In this document: in pieces, positions 32,863-44,423 of the stretch
Numbering within the stretch: the first letter of the stretch is position 1
Layout: each line of letters starts with the position of its first letter
Assembly (NCBI GenBank): GCA_022496805.1
Contig: CM040088.1
Coordinates: 9,083,001 to 9,147,000, forward strand
Direction of reading: 5' to 3'
DNA length: 64,000 nucleotides
DNA from: Pohlia nutans
Lineage: Eukaryota; Streptophyta; Bryopsida; Bryales; Mniaceae
Made by a program: the position numbers and the translations under genes
Notes under the pieces: model-generated
Database searches by the model: none
What the model was told of the DNA's origin: nothing
The model's input: only the letters and a program-made list of their open reading frames with translations

Positions 32863-35800
32863 ATGGCGACTTCTTTTCTGAAATTAGGTCAAGTGATCTT
32901 GCTGTGTGTATTGCAAGCACGATTCGCCGATAGTAGTGAAGACCAAATCCCAAGGGAATCGCTGCCGACAAGGTCAGGCTACCTTGATGTGAACACCGCC
33001 ACCGCATCCCGTCTCTTCTACGCTTACTATGAAGCGCTCGAGGCCACCGACGCGCTTTCCAAAACGCCCGTCCTTCTGTGGTTACAGGTACCAATTCCTC
33101 TGTTTCTTTCTTTCTCTCCTGTTTGTTTGGTGCAGCATTGAAACTTCCCTAAATAAGAATCGAACCAGTTTTGCATTTTCGTGAGTGAATGGAACACAAC
33201 CCAATTTGTTTCGTAATTTTTGGAGTTGTATTGAATGAATTATGAATTTTCAAAGTCACTATGATATATATATTTCCTAGATTGAAACCATGCACTCTAC
33301 TATGCTTAGTATGAGAAGGTTAAAATCAAGGCTATGGAATCTTAGCTAAGGAATCTTAGCTAAGGAAGTGGATACTATTTGCGTTTTAACCAATACTGCC
33401 TCTGTCCGGGAATAATTGTCCCGGTTATTGGCATTTTTTTCCCCTAGTTTTTGTCCTATGTTTTATACTTCGAACGTGAGTCCTGTCCACTTCAAACGGG
33501 GTGGACAATGAGAGTGACACAAAAACTACATAACACTATTAAAAGATAGACCATTTTCGAGTACTGAGACGGTTTTTTTGGGAAAAAAAAGCTCTAAGTT
33601 AAAACACGCCAAAAACTATAGGGAGTATGTAGGAGTGTGCTTCATTGGGAGATGCATAAAATCTCAGGAGAGATCACTTTGGGTCCTACAAGAGATCAAA
33701 GTTTTCTCACTCAATTAGAGTTATCCCGTAACTCAAAAAGTTTTCAATCAGGTTTGGAACTTGAAATATGTTGAAACTTTTTGAGTTAAAAAGATAACTT
33801 CTATGAGAGCACTATTGAGGGACAGTAGACAACCCCAATTTCCATTCCATGATGAGTGGCAATATATAGACATTAGAAAAGTGATACTACACCTAACTTC
33901 CTTGTTGGAGGCCAACCAAGCGTATTTGAATAGATGAGTTGCAGTCGGTAACAGGTTTTAGTATTGAGCATTTTTTCTTTTGCTGTTTTGTGTTTGTGAT
34001 GTGCAGGGGGGTCCTGGTTGTTCAGGACTGATAGGAAACTTCGGAGAGTTAGGGCCATGGCGAGTCGGAGAGGACATGAAGCTGCACAAGAACTCCAATC
34101 CATGGAACAGGCGCTTTGGGTTGCTGTTCATTGACAGTCCAGCAGGCACAGGGTTCAGCATAGCGCCCTCTCCGGACGCCATTGTGACGAACCAGCACGA
34201 CGTAGCACGGGACCTGTATGAAGCGCTGGTGATGTTTTTCACCGACTCGGCATATACCGCGCGGCCTCTGTACATCACGGGAGAGAGCTATGGCGGCAAG
34301 TATATCCCTGCTTTAGGGTACTACATTGTGTTTAACAACGCCCTGCAACTGAGGTTGAAGAGTGAGCCTCCTCTCTTTGAGCTTCAGGGCGTGGCCATTG
34401 GCAATGGCCTCGTTCATCCTGTTGTACAAGTTCAGACGTATGGATCCACTGCCTTTTATATGGGCCTCATCGATCAAGCGCAGCAGCAATTGCTCGACAA
34501 CCTCGCCAAACAGGTATCCATGTCTCACCCATTTTTACTTGAGACAGTTTTATCATTCTTTTTGCTGTTACTATTAGAACCATCCTTGTGTTTTTCACTT
34601 TGAAACAAGTGTATTTGGTAATTCAATGGAGTACACTCTATCCTTTTAGACTAATTGTTGCTCCCTGTGCCTGGAAATAACTGTCCTAGTTTTTGCCGTC
34701 TCAGTACTCCAAAAATGGTCTATGTTTAATAGTAGTATGTAGTTTTTGTGTCACTCTCATTGTCTGCCCCGTTTGAAGTGGACAGGGCTCTTGTTTGAAG
34801 TATAGAACATAGGATAAATATTGCAAAAAAAAATGGCCAAAAACTAGACAATTATTTCCGGACAGAGGAAGTACTAGAGTATGAAACTCAACTTTAATCA
34901 AATTTGAGTTTTATGATTCAATCTTCTTCTTTTGGGTCACAAAAAGGATTGGAGAAGCCTCTAGTAATTTTGGATGTACATTTGGATTTGCATGGTTGCA
35001 ATTAGTTTAGTGGGATATATTAGTTTCTTAAACAACGTTAGAAGGTGGATGAACTCATTATTGTGAACATTATCTCTCTTTTTGGATACCTCCAATGTAA
35101 AAGCATCGAGTTTGTAGGGGGTTTGATTAGTTTAAAAGGTAGGGTGTACTCCATTAACTGATCAAATACATGTATTTCTAGAAGGTCAAAGTAAAAACAC
35201 AAGATGAAAAGATAGGGATGGACTTGAAGGATTTCTCTATTAGATGTTCTTGTGTACAGTTTCGATGGTTGAGATGATGTCTGAAAGCTGCAGTTTTGTA
35301 ATTATGTGGTGTTGCCGTTTTCAGTCGGTGGATTGCATATTGAAGGAGGACTGGCTTGGAGCTATAGCGCTGCGAAGCAATCTCACGAGTTCCCTTTATA
35401 GATGGAGTGGGTTAGCTACTTTGGAGGATATCAGGAAATCTATCGATTACTTCACATCTGCAAACGGCACAGACTACCTCACAGCATTCGTCAATCTGGA
35501 CACGGTGAAACAAGCACTCGGTGCAGATGTGAACATCACTTGGTCTCAGTGCGACGATCTTGTAGATGAGAAGATGCAGGTTTGTCTTTTTTGTTTCCAC
35601 AGTTGCTTCTGTAGCCAAATTTCTCATACGTTCATTACGCGTCTGTAAAAACAGGAAGATTTGTTCATGTCTGTTAACCCTCTAAGGACATTTCCCAATT
35701 TAGAAAGAAAGGGGTATTTTTGAGTTTTAACCTCAAAATATAGAACTAGTTTACATTCTAAAAATGTAGGTACATACTATTCTTGTCACGAATGATGCCT

Positions 35801-36462
35801 GTAAAAAAATTCATAAGCTCATTAACTTTCTTCAGTATTAGCAATTCATGTCAAAGCGGCTTGGTATGTCTTTTAAGGGTTAAAGATGTTGCAGAGTTTT
35901 TAGATTATTTCAGGAGCTTTTAAACATCATAAAGAAAATTCTTCCCCATTCAACGTCACAAAGTCCACCCCATGAATACATGAGGAAAATTTTCTTAGGA
36001 TCATTACACAGCCATATGCAACATGGGGAAGAATTTCTTTACGATGTTGTCTAAAAGTAAATGAAATAGTCTAATTTTTACTGTTCGTATGTTTGTGTGT
36101 GATCACTGTGGGATGCTTTTTGTGAGCAGGGTGACATCATGAAGAGCACCAAGTGGATGGTAGAGGCGTTACTGGAAAAGCTTCCCGTGCTGCTCTATCA
36201 AGGGCAGTTTGACATCCAAGATGGCGTGGCGTCAAGTGAGGCATGGATGCGGACTATTGTGTGGGAATCTGTGGAGAGCTTCTGGGCTTCGGAAAGGAAA
36301 GTGTGGAAGGAGGCGGGGAGGCTTGCTGGCTACATCCGAACTCATGGCAACCTTGCACATGTGGTGGTGGCAGGAGCTGGTCATTTGGCTCCAACTGACC
36401 AGAATTTACACACACAGCGAATGATTGAGGCCTGGGTATCTGGAAAGCTAGCATCTCTGTAA
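32863..36462 (+). CDS. Serine carboxypeptidase-like protein (SCPL50/CPVL type)
   Basis: A secreted or vacuolar S10-family hydrolase of 439 residues that would remove C-terminal amino acids; some relatives act as acyltransferases. Exons: 32863-33087, 34007-34513, 35325-35579, 36130-36462, all phase 0. An N-terminal hydrophobic stretch (about residues 5-20) looks like a signal peptide. The oxyanion region is GGPGCSG from residue 76. The catalytic triad is visible: Ser169 in TGESYGGKY, Asp357 in YQGQFDIQDG and His414 in GAGHLAPTDQ. The His segment has APTDQ rather than the commoner MVP. Introns 1 and 2 each hold a Stowaway-like MITE and intron 3 a TTAA-type MITE, yet the frame is intact. It converges with the unidentified minus-strand gene downstream. 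Confidence 0.95.
33394..33627. mobile_element. Stowaway-like MITE in SCPL intron 1
   Basis: Flanked by TA on both sides, it starts CTGCCTCTGTCCGGGAATAA and ends CTATAGGGAG, close to the CTCCCTC-type termini of plant Tc1/mariner Stowaway elements. It is related to 34661-34873 in reverse orientation. Confidence 0.75.
34661..34873. mobile_element. Stowaway-like MITE in SCPL intron 2
   Basis: It starts CTCCCTGTGCCTGGAAATAA and ends with an inverted counterpart TTATTTCCGGACAGAGGAAG followed by TA. The body, including GTGTCACTCTCATTGTC, is the inverse of the copy in intron 1. Confidence 0.75.
35674..35883. mobile_element. TTAA-flanked MITE in SCPL intron 3
   Basis: TTAA at both edges encloses CCCTCTAAGGACAT and ATGTCTTTTAAGGG. 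The body resembles 43556-43723 in reverse orientation (TTTTGAGTTTTAACCTCAAA, ATGTAGGTACAT). Confidence 0.75.
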
Positions 36463-36599
36463 TCCTGTATATGTTCTATATATAATTTTTTCCAGAATAT
36501 TCTTAGTAATCTTAGTAGCAGTTTACTTCGTTGCACCAGACTGATTTGATCTAACAGCGCAACCTCTCCTTCACCCATCAGATCGATATCAGTTTGGCT

Positions 36600-38831
36600 G
36601 GTTTTCACTTCATGAAAAGTGTCCCTTCGTTGAGCCTTTTCATCACATTCTTTAGCAGTTGTGAGAAATTCTTCGTCACTATAGATGGAAACCAAAAAAA
36701 TAACTCAAAAGTTTAACATTCGTTGTAGAGAGCACTCAGTGAGTGATTGTGCTTTTGATACCTCCCACTTGAGGTGAGTTCAAGATTGTGCACCAAAAAG
36801 AGGTTTTGCAAGAATGTTGTGTTCAGTAGAAAGCCGGAAACAACACATGAATTTCTGAAATCATCAAAATAATAAGGTATCCTGTAATTTGTTTTCCATT
36901 GCAAGTAAGATTTGTCATAAAATTGTTAAGCTCTAGACTTTGTACCCCTACTAAAGTTTCCAAAATTCTCTCCAATACTCTTGGATGCTCTTTGTTTTCA
37001 CATCTTGATTTTGTCTTACTTGCTTGATTCCTACTAAATTCCCTCATATGATGGCAAGTGTCATCTTTCACTCTAGTTCCAAGAAAAATTAGGGGGTTGC
37101 AGAACCCTACTCTTATAGAATGTAATGTTGAAACCAGCTTTCAAGTCTTATAACTAGGAGTAAAATATAATAACTGCTAGGTTGAGCTTCTTATTCAACA
37201 TGGTTATTGTGTCTTTGTGTCTGTGTGCCTTGCAAGTAGATCTGCATTTGAATTTCCCACCATTAAAAAAAAAATTATGTCCGGCTTACTTTTCTTCCCT
37301 TTTGACATAAATCTGCATACTGGCGTAACAGTTATTCGGCACCACTCCTTCGATCTCCCAACGTAATATTCTTTAGCAGTTGTAAGAGCTCATCATTCTC
37401 CACTATTCGATAACATATTCCATGCATGGTGCTCAGTGAGCAACCAGCGCCTATCTTCTTCCTGCAACTTTTGGTATCTTCCACCTCAAGATTGTGCACC
37501 AAAAGAATTTGAATTCCTTTTCTAGAGGTACTGAGAATCTGGATTCCTTTTTAAAGTATTGAGTTGGCAATTCATGAATTGCTATAAATCTGATCATCTG
37601 AAGCACCTTGGGTTCAGATGTGATTGACACAGATGTTGGTCTTGATCTTGACACAGAAGTAACAAGCGATCGAATTCGGACTCCAAATGCTGTTGTATTC
37701 AACGGAACAGTAAAGGCCAAGATCTCAGGCTTCCTATCAACAGCACAGTAATTGGGTTAATCCGGTGATTAAACAAAGTTAAACCAGCCCCGAATTCAGT
37801 TTAGATCACATGCTTTTCTACTTCTTTTGGGGGCACAAAATCACAATTGAAGATAATGATGATATATATACTCCATTGCACAGTGTCGTGCCGCCTGTTG
37901 TATACTCCGGATGCCATTGAATTATCACATGATACTTCGGCTGCAAGTTACCCCATCCGTACTCCAGGCACTCGAATCTCTCCCAAATTGTCACGCTCAA
38001 TAATGGCCGCCAGGGTTACTGTAACTACAGTCCAGTAGATTCGATCCCGGTCAATCATGTAATTGAGGGAAAAAAACTGACGATGATCGTGCCCATCCAC
38101 TTGTCAACATATCATTTGGATATGCTTATTCATCATCATTTATGAGCTCATAACACCATGAGATCATGAAACCCTGCAACAGGCATGCAGCACACAGATA
38201 TTAAAACTGAGCAGTGTAATAACCCATGTAACAGGTTCGAAGAATCATCACCGATCTGTTCCGCCATTGAAATAAAATTCAAAAGTAGAAAAGAAATGGC
38301 AATCGTACCCTCCACTTGTTGATCAACCAGATCTCTCATTAAACGCCTCTTCATCATTATATAAGCGCAACACCATGAGATGATGAAACACTGCAACAAA
38401 CACACACAAAAAAAATGTGGGAATCTACAGTCAGGAATCCATCAGTGTGGTGAAAAAATAATAAACAATGTAACAGACTTGAAAATCATCTGGTGTTGGT
38501 CGTCACAGGTGACACTGCAAAGTGGCAAAGCAATCTGCCTGAACTGATCATCCATCCCAATGCAATGGCTGACATCGATACACCCGCTACATAAAGCGTC
38601 TACCAACACTTTGCCTGAAAAGAGACGTCCATTATTCATGGATAAGTGAGGCGCTTCGTTGACTTGACCTCAACTATTGTTTTCCCCCAATGCAAAAGCA
38701 AGCAAGACAAAAGCACACGACGCCTGGATAACACTCTAGCCAAAAATCAAGAAACGGCTAAACCCTAAACCCTAAAATCGACTCCAACCTTCGCCTGTGG
38801 ACAAAGCTCCCCGTAAATGGAAGTGCGACAT
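36600..38831 (-). CDS. Unidentified multi-exon gene
   Basis: I do not recognise the product. Phase-consistent minus-strand exons can be read as 38831-38789, 38614-38475, 38390-38309, 38024-37952 and 37733-37607. They give a protein starting MSHFHLRGALSTGEGKVLVD, with CIGMDDQFRQIALPLCS, LMRDLVDQQVEVTVTLAAI, RDNLGEIRVPGVRMG and KPEILAFTVPLNTTAFGVR. Four junctions keep frame, which argues for a real gene. The donor of exon 2 (CT|GTTACA) is weak. The exon at 38390 has a partial copy near 38180, which carries an in-frame stop. The 3' part is also duplicated: segments near 37330-37510 and 36600-36800 both contain a QLLKN-type coding stretch, so the true last exon is unresolved. Intron 1 has a telo-box. 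The whole could be a decaying gene. Confidence 0.4.
36912..37083 (+). repeat. Dispersed repeat, inverted copy of 19373-19545
   Basis: The 170-bp match includes CTTGGATGCTCTTTG and TGATGGCAAGTGTCATCTTT. It lies within the 3' part of the unidentified minus-strand gene. Confidence 0.7.
38758..38777. promoter_or_regulatory. Telo-box tandem in the first intron of the unidentified gene
   Basis: Two complete AAACCCT units and a partial third (CTAAACCCTAAACCC) begin about 11 bp after the proposed first donor site of the minus-strand gene. In plants such motifs are promoter or first-intron elements of growth-related genes. Confidence 0.5.
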
Positions 38832-39266
38832 GATCCACTGGACACTTGTTCGTTTCTGCAATAGAATGTTTGCTGTCTGCTTCCAAAAACACCGAAAACA
38901 GGGGCGAAAAGATACCGAAAACAGGGGCTACAAAACTCTAAGCCCCGCTGTAAACTGGGATTCAAAATTGAATGCGCTTCATCGTCTTCATAGTCGGAGA
39001 GAAACTAGGGATCCCTCGCGCAAATTCGAGGCACGCCGATGCAATGCAGCACGGTGAAGCTTCGGCTTCCAACGGACCCACGCAGCGTGGCGCTCAACGA
39101 GGAAGGAGGGCCGGGTTGATACCCGGCAGATTCATGCCCCCGCCGGTTCAGGGTGTTGGATGAGGGTTACTCGTCCATCTGGTTTGACTTTATGCATCGA
39201 TCATCCTTTGATTGGAAACGCGTGTATGTTCTTCATGTGGGTGCGTGGTTCCGGGCCCTTTGCTTA
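38832..39266. other. Upstream region; possible short coding exon
   Basis: This is the probable promoter of the minus-strand gene. A plus-strand frame at 39044-39163 is GC-rich (MQHGEASASNGPTQRGAQRG, ending in AGLIPGRFMPPPVQGVG). It could be the first exon of a divergent gene cut off by the Harbinger insertion, but no continuation was found beyond the element. Confidence 0.25.
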
Positions 39267-39840
39267 GGGCTTGTTTACACCAAGGAAGTTTGGGTTGGAG
39301 CCCAAAGAGGTGGAGGGCTTTGATTGGAAGGTAGGCATGGTACCTCGCTTTTGGGTTTACACCAAATCAAAGTTGGGTTGTAGCTCAAATTTTTTTCAGT
39401 GGATGAAAATCCTTGCTGGAATCCTAGTTGGCCGAAATGAATAGTGATTTCCTGGACCTACGGGTAGTTTTTGTTGGGAAGGTCTCGGAGGTACCCAACC
39501 CCGAATTCCAGGAGGAAATTCAGGGAATTTTTTTTCGGTCATTCATATATATTTGTTTATTGATTGTTTCTAGGATGTTTTTGGCCTGATTTTTTTTGAG
39601 GATTTTTTTTGTTTGCACTATTACCGTTAGGTGGAAGTTACCGTTTACTACCATAGGTAGAAATTACCGTAGGAAGTGCAACGTCTCATTCTTTTGGAGC
39701 TTAAAATACAATTTTTTTTTTGGAGTTTGTAATTGTTGATTGAAAAGGAGAAGGCATTTGCTCACTTCTTCACCTCTTTAGATTGCTTGTGTATTGTGGT
39801 TGTTGTGTTTTTCTCATTTTTTTTTCTAATTAGTTGTGCA

Positions 39841-41343
39841 ATGGAAGGGGGGTATGCTCAAGTTGTTGAGTCAAGTGAGCCTCAAATTTATAGTCAGAAT
39901 TCAGCTTGGATGATGAGCTCCTCTTCTATTCCTCAATTTCAGACCCACGGTCCATCATTGAAAGTTCCAAGTGCATTTCAAAATGTGGGCAATAGTTTCT
40001 CTCAATCTCCGCATGTTAGATTGTCATATAGTGACAATGAGGTGCAAGAAGTTGGATATCAACCTCCATCTCAAATTTCTTCACACAATCAACAATTTTT
40101 ACAGTCTTCCAATTTTTTGCAGCCACCATTTTTCTCACAGCCCAAGGTTTTTAGGGATGTTGGCAAGAGTGTATTGCTAGAAGTGAAGAAGGAAGGAGAA
40201 TCGAAGGTTGTTCCTAAGAAGCGAGGTAGAGGTCCAACAAAGTCCAAAGGAGGGGAGAAGGAAGCAAAGAAGAGCAAGAAATTTGAAGAGAAGGCATGTT
40301 TTGAAGAAGGTGAGAAGGATGACAATGATGAGAGCTTACACTGGAAAGATGAAGAAGTAGAGACATTGATTGCTGTGCGTGGAGAATTGGCCCAAGAATT
40401 TTCGAAAGCAGCCAAAAAACAAGGTATGTGCTCAATTTATAGATTACAGCTTCAATATTTAGAAATATTGATGATTTTTTTACTTAGTGCAAAATGTTTG
40501 TCCAAAACCGAGGTGCCTTTTGGTGCCTTTGCCTGACGGGCTGAAAAGGGCCAATTGGGCCCTGTATGAGGCCCCCCCTTTCCCCCCCATTAAATCTTTA
40601 GACTAGTCGCGGCTTGGGCAAAAGCAAGCCACCGTCCGGGTTTGAACCGGGGACCTCTTGCCTCCAAGTAGGCACCCAAGGTTCATCCACCTAACTCAAT
40701 ACTCTTCTCACATCCCAATGTACAATCAATGCATAATTCCATTCTTATTTGATTTTTCAGTGAGGTTGTATGTGCTGGAATGTAAATTTCATTGCCACTT
40801 AGAGGCCTTTAGAGTGTTCTTTTCTTGTTTTTTCATCTTTCAAATGTTTATGAAGTATGTGTGTTATTCAATAAGCATTCTAAACATGTGGTGAATGTAA
40901 ATTTTGAAGGTCAAAATGCATGGTTGAAGGTTGAAGCTCGTATGGCAGCATCAATTCGAGGATGTTCTCGAACCGCTATAGCTTGCAAGAAGAAATACGG
41001 AGGTATTCTCACCCAATACAGGAATCATAAGCGGCATGATGAGGTTTCAGGCAATGACCGCCATGAGCATTCTAAATGGTTTGAACAAATGGATTTGTGG
41101 AATGGAACAAGAGCAAGCGTAAGTAACCAAATTCCAGCAAGTGCTCAAGAGAGTATTCAAGAGTCACCTACACCTGAGAAATCTGTTCAAATAGGTGAAA
41201 AAAAAACCAAGGCAGATAGACTAGAAGGATTTCTAGAATCCGTAGTGAAAAATAGCACAGACATGATTGAGAGCTTCAAATCTACTTCTACATTGCTTAG
41301 TATGATGGAAGCTCACATGGCAGCTTTAGTAAATAAATTCTAA
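39841..41343 (+). CDS. PIF/Harbinger Myb/trihelix-like ORF1 protein
   Basis: The second protein of Harbinger elements binds DNA and helps bring the transposase to the nucleus and the element ends. Two exons, 39841-40423 and 40910-41343, give 338 residues; the split Gly codon matches at the junction. The N-terminal half is Ser/Gln-rich and of low complexity. A basic nuclear-localisation-like stretch follows (PKKRGRGPTKSKGGEKEAKK). Next comes a trihelix/SANT-type domain beginning LHWKDEEVETLIAVR and continuing over the intron with AWLKVEARMAASIRGCSRTA and CKKKYGGILTQYR. The C-terminus is helical (DRLEGFLESVVKNSTDMIES). The intron contains a SINE-like insertion. An upstream in-frame extension to 39733 lacks an ATG. 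Confidence 0.88.
40520..40735 (-). mobile_element. tRNA-derived SINE-like element in the Harbinger ORF1 intron
   Basis: On the minus strand a tRNA-like head reads TGGATGAACCTTGGGTG (A-box region), then a well-formed T-arm CCCCGGTTCAAACCCGG containing the B-box GGTTCAAACCC. A GC-rich body follows. It resembles the SINE-like element at 4365-4600 in layout but not in sequence. The boundaries are approximate. Confidence 0.55.
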
Positions 41344-41348
41344 GACTA

Positions 41349-42767
41349 TTACATACTCATATCACTATCCGTATCATCAAAAACAATTGTAGAATTTTTT
41401 TGCAAGTGATATTTCCATAGGGCTTTGGCTATGGACACATGTGAATCAGTTGCTTCTTGAAGTAAAATGGATTCTTCTTCATCTTCTTTGATCAAAAAAA
41501 GGTTTTCAGCCTCTCCATAATCCTCTTCCGCAATTGTAATTGGTTCTTTTCTTCCAATTCCTATCCTTCTTCTCACTTCAGCAATTGCAGTCCTCTCTCC
41601 CCTCAATTCTTGTCCAGCTGCTATTTGTCCTTCAATTTCTCTTCTTTCCAAATCTTCTTTAGCAACTTTGATCCATTCCCGATCAAACACATCTGCCGAG
41701 ATAATGCAAATATTGTGTAAAATAATACAACTAGCAACCACGTCCGGCACATATTTCAATGGACATTCCATACGCTTCATAATGATCCTCCACCTACACT
41801 TCAAAATTCCAAAAGCTCGCTCCACGCACATACGAGTAGAACTTTGAATGAAGTTCCAATGCGCTTTATATGCCGGAAGAGAAACATCCACTCCTCCTTT
41901 GAAAGGACAATACATCCATGGCCTTACAGGATAAGCGGCATCTCCAATCAGCTTGTAAGGTAGTAATTTTCCCTCAATGCATTTTCTACCCACTTTTGTA
42001 AGTTTAAAAACTGTACAATCATGCATGCTCCCGGCCCATCCAAACTCATAGTCCCAAAAAATGCAATTTGTATCAACTATGCCTTGCAACAATGCAGAGT
42101 GAAAAGATTTCCGACAATAATAATCTTCACCCCCATTTACTGGTGCTATAATTGGTATATGAGATCCATCTATAGCTCCCACTACATATGGAATGCCATG
42201 TAATGCTTCAAAGTCCTTTGCTAATTCCCGAAATTTATATTCACTTGGAAACGTCACAAATTTCTTTTGAAGATGTAATCTCACCATTCTACAAAAGTCC
42301 CTTACTATCTTTGAAACAGTGCTTTTGGCTACTCCAAATAAATCACCAACAATTTGCAATCCATTTCCACTTCCAAGCCTCACCAATGACATTGCCACTC
42401 TTCTCTCTACTGTAATAGAATTTCTATAATTTGTATCTTGTTTCCTCAAAAAAGGACCCAATTCCTCACAAAGATATTGAAAGGTAGCATGTGAAACTCT
42501 AGTTCTTTCCCGAAACATTAACTCCGTGTAAGAGCCCATCAAATGTCTGTCACAAAATCCCTCTTGCCTATCAATGCTCCACACACCTCTCTCTTTTCTA
42601 TTCCACAAGCCACACAAAGTCACAACCAAAGCTGAATTTTGCAATTCAAAGCCCAAAATGAGGGCTTGCATGCTCAAAACATGTTGAATCAACATATAAA
42701 AGCACCAATACATAGCTAGTACCACTAGAGCTCGTTCTCTTCTTTCCATGATGCCAAAAATCATCAT
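41349..42767 (-). CDS. PIF/Harbinger DDE transposase (HARBI1-like, DDE_4)
   Basis: The transposase cuts and joins the element ends. From the first ATG at 42767 the protein has 472 residues in one exon. A helix-turn-helix-like region is visible at VAMSLVRLGSGNGLQIVGD and LFGVAKSTVSKIVRDFC. The catalytic acidic residues fit GAIDGSHIPI (first Asp), LIGDAAYPVRPWM (second Asp) and RMCVERAFGILKCRWRI (Glu), all in the expected order, and VVASCIILHNICI is the usual C-terminal block. The tail is acidic (FDDTDSDMSM). The frame is open to 42806, but that extension has no ATG. With both proteins, termini and target duplication intact, the copy could be autonomous. Confidence 0.95.
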   Translation of the reverse strand: MMIFGIMERRERALVVLAMYWCFYMLIQHVLSMQALILGFELQNSALVVTLCGLWNRKERGVWSIDRQEGFCDRHLMGSYTELMFRERTRVSHATFQYLCEELGPFLRKQDTNYRNSITVERRVAMSLVRLGSGNGLQIVGDLFGVAKSTVSKIVRDFCRMVRLHLQKKFVTFPSEYKFRELAKDFEALHGIPYVVGAIDGSHIPIIAPVNGGEDYYCRKSFHSALLQGIVDTNCIFWDYEFGWAGSMHDCTVFKLTKVGRKCIEGKLLPYKLIGDAAYPVRPWMYCPFKGGVDVSLPAYKAHWNFIQSSTRMCVERAFGILKCRWRIIMKRMECPLKYVPDVVASCIILHNICIISADVFDREWIKVAKEDLERREIEGQIAAGQELRGERTAIAEVRRRIGIGRKEPITIAEEDYGEAENLFLIKEDEEESILLQEATDSHVSIAKALWKYHLQKNSTIVFDDTDSDMSM

Positions 42768-43082
42768 AAACGGCCAAAATTTGAGAGAGATTGAACAAAA
42801 CAGCACTCAAAGATGTAGGGCAGCATTGACTACAAAAGATTCTATGAGTATGGGGTAAATTAAAAAAAACTTCTATGGATAACTCTACTTTAAAAATTCA
42901 GCCCAAGTGCACAATGGGCCATGACTCAACTCTCTTGGTTTACACCAAATGTTTGGGCCACTACCTACTTATAAGTCCCTTGTTTCAAGCATGGTACCCC
43001 ACTTACAATGGTCTCATCCCTTGAACAAAGTACCACTTGTGTTCATGGGTTGGAGCCCAAGTTTTTTGGTGTAAACAGGCCC

Positions 43083-44423
43083 TTAGACACGGGGTCTTTC
43101 AGTTCCAAATTGGGTAAGTTACTATGATGTTTGGGGCTTTTTTTTCTTTTATAGCGTTGGAGCATCCATTTTTATAAGGGGGTGGAGATGTGATGAACAA
43201 GCCATTGCAGTAGGACCTCAACTTTAAATCCACTTGATGTTAATGCAAGCACTATTCACCTATGCGTCCTATTTTCTGAAATTTTCATTTCGAGCATCCT
43301 AGGGATTTTTTTTTGGCAATTTTTTTTGCAAATTTGAGGCCGACGGTTTCAATATAATCCACAAGGACCCTCTCAGGAATTTTAATCCATTGGAAGAAGG
43401 GATTATCTTTTAAGGTGGGCCCCAACATGCACAAAATAGGGGGCAAGTTTTGTCTTATTGCATTAACATCGAGAGGGGATTTAAAGCCGTCATTTGCTTG
43501 CCCATCACTAGTTCTATGAACTATTTTAACTCTTAATTTTCTCAATTTTCAAGACCATGAATTGTTAATAATGAAGAAATATTTTTATGATTTATTTTGT
43601 TAGGCATCATTAGTGACAAGAATAACATGTACCTACATTTTTGGAATGAAAATTACTGCTATATTTTGAGGTTAAAACTCAAAAATACTCCTCTCTTTCT
43701 AAATATCCTATAAGGGTTGATGAGGTTTACCAAACTGGTAACTATAGTCGGGAAAAGAGAGGCAGGTACAGGAACTCAGCGTGGATGAATATGGATGAAC
43801 ACTGGACTTTTCATCCACTATTGTAGAGGCTGGGTGTTCCATTCTTCTTCGTCTTCTTCAGAAGCGCTGGAAATGGGTGGGCCATTCAAAGTTGCTGTGC
43901 AGCATGCCGGTTGACGGAATGTGAGCTAATAACTCAATTCTGCGGTGGTGGTTTTTATTTAGCATTTGGGTTTCAGATTCGCTCGCATGATTCCCATCCT
44001 GCTCCAACGTCCCTTTGCTCTCCAGGCAACAAACACTCCTTCGCCTTTACCATATTCTCCAAAATCCTCACATTCTTCTCATTTCAAAGAGCCAAGCCTG
44101 CACGCCATTTGCTTGGAATCCCCCCCCTCATTTAAAGATCCACGCACTTGGGGTTAGGCTGGTGTTGGTCGAATTCGTCCTGTCGAAATCACGACGGAGA
44201 TTTGTTGGTGCTTGTGTGCTTGTTGCATTGTGTGATAGAAGTTCGTTTCTTTCTTGTCTGTGAGTGGAGTGTGGTCGATCTGTTGAGGAAGTGCATTTGC
44301 AACGTCGTGCATTTGGAGCTTTGGCTATGGCGAAGCAATGGAAATAGAGAGGTCTGCTTTTAGTTTTAGTTTTGGAACAGAGTGTGGAGACATTAGTTCA
44401 GAGGATTGGAACCAGCGTTTGCA
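43083..44423 (+). other. Interval upstream of RABF1
   Basis: Contains a decayed G-family MITE (43556-43723) and the promoter and leader of RABF1. The overlapping frames at 43911-44363 show no conserved protein sequence. Confidence 0.45.
43556..43723 (-). mobile_element. Decayed MITE remnant related to 35674-35883
   Basis: Reverse-orientation similarity to the SCPL intron 3 element, with TGAGGTTAAAACTCAAAAAT and a degenerate end CCTATAAGGGTTGA. The left boundary is unclear. Confidence 0.5.

Larger units (their letters stand above)
39267..43082. mobile_element. PIF/Harbinger transposon, apparently intact
   Basis: The 3.8-kb element starts GGGCTTGTTTACACCAA and ends with the inverse TTGGTGTAAACAGGCCC (one mismatch). 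It is flanked by the 3-bp duplication TTA (39264-39266, 43083-43085), as expected for the superfamily. TTTACACCAA recurs subterminally at about 39355 and 42940. It encodes a Myb-like protein (plus) and a DDE transposase (minus) whose stops lie 5 bp apart. Both frames are open. Confidence 0.92.

Noticed and set aside
40640..40690. Functional tRNA gene on the minus strand
   Set aside because: The T-arm is good, but the acceptor and D-arm do not fold and a SINE-like body follows.
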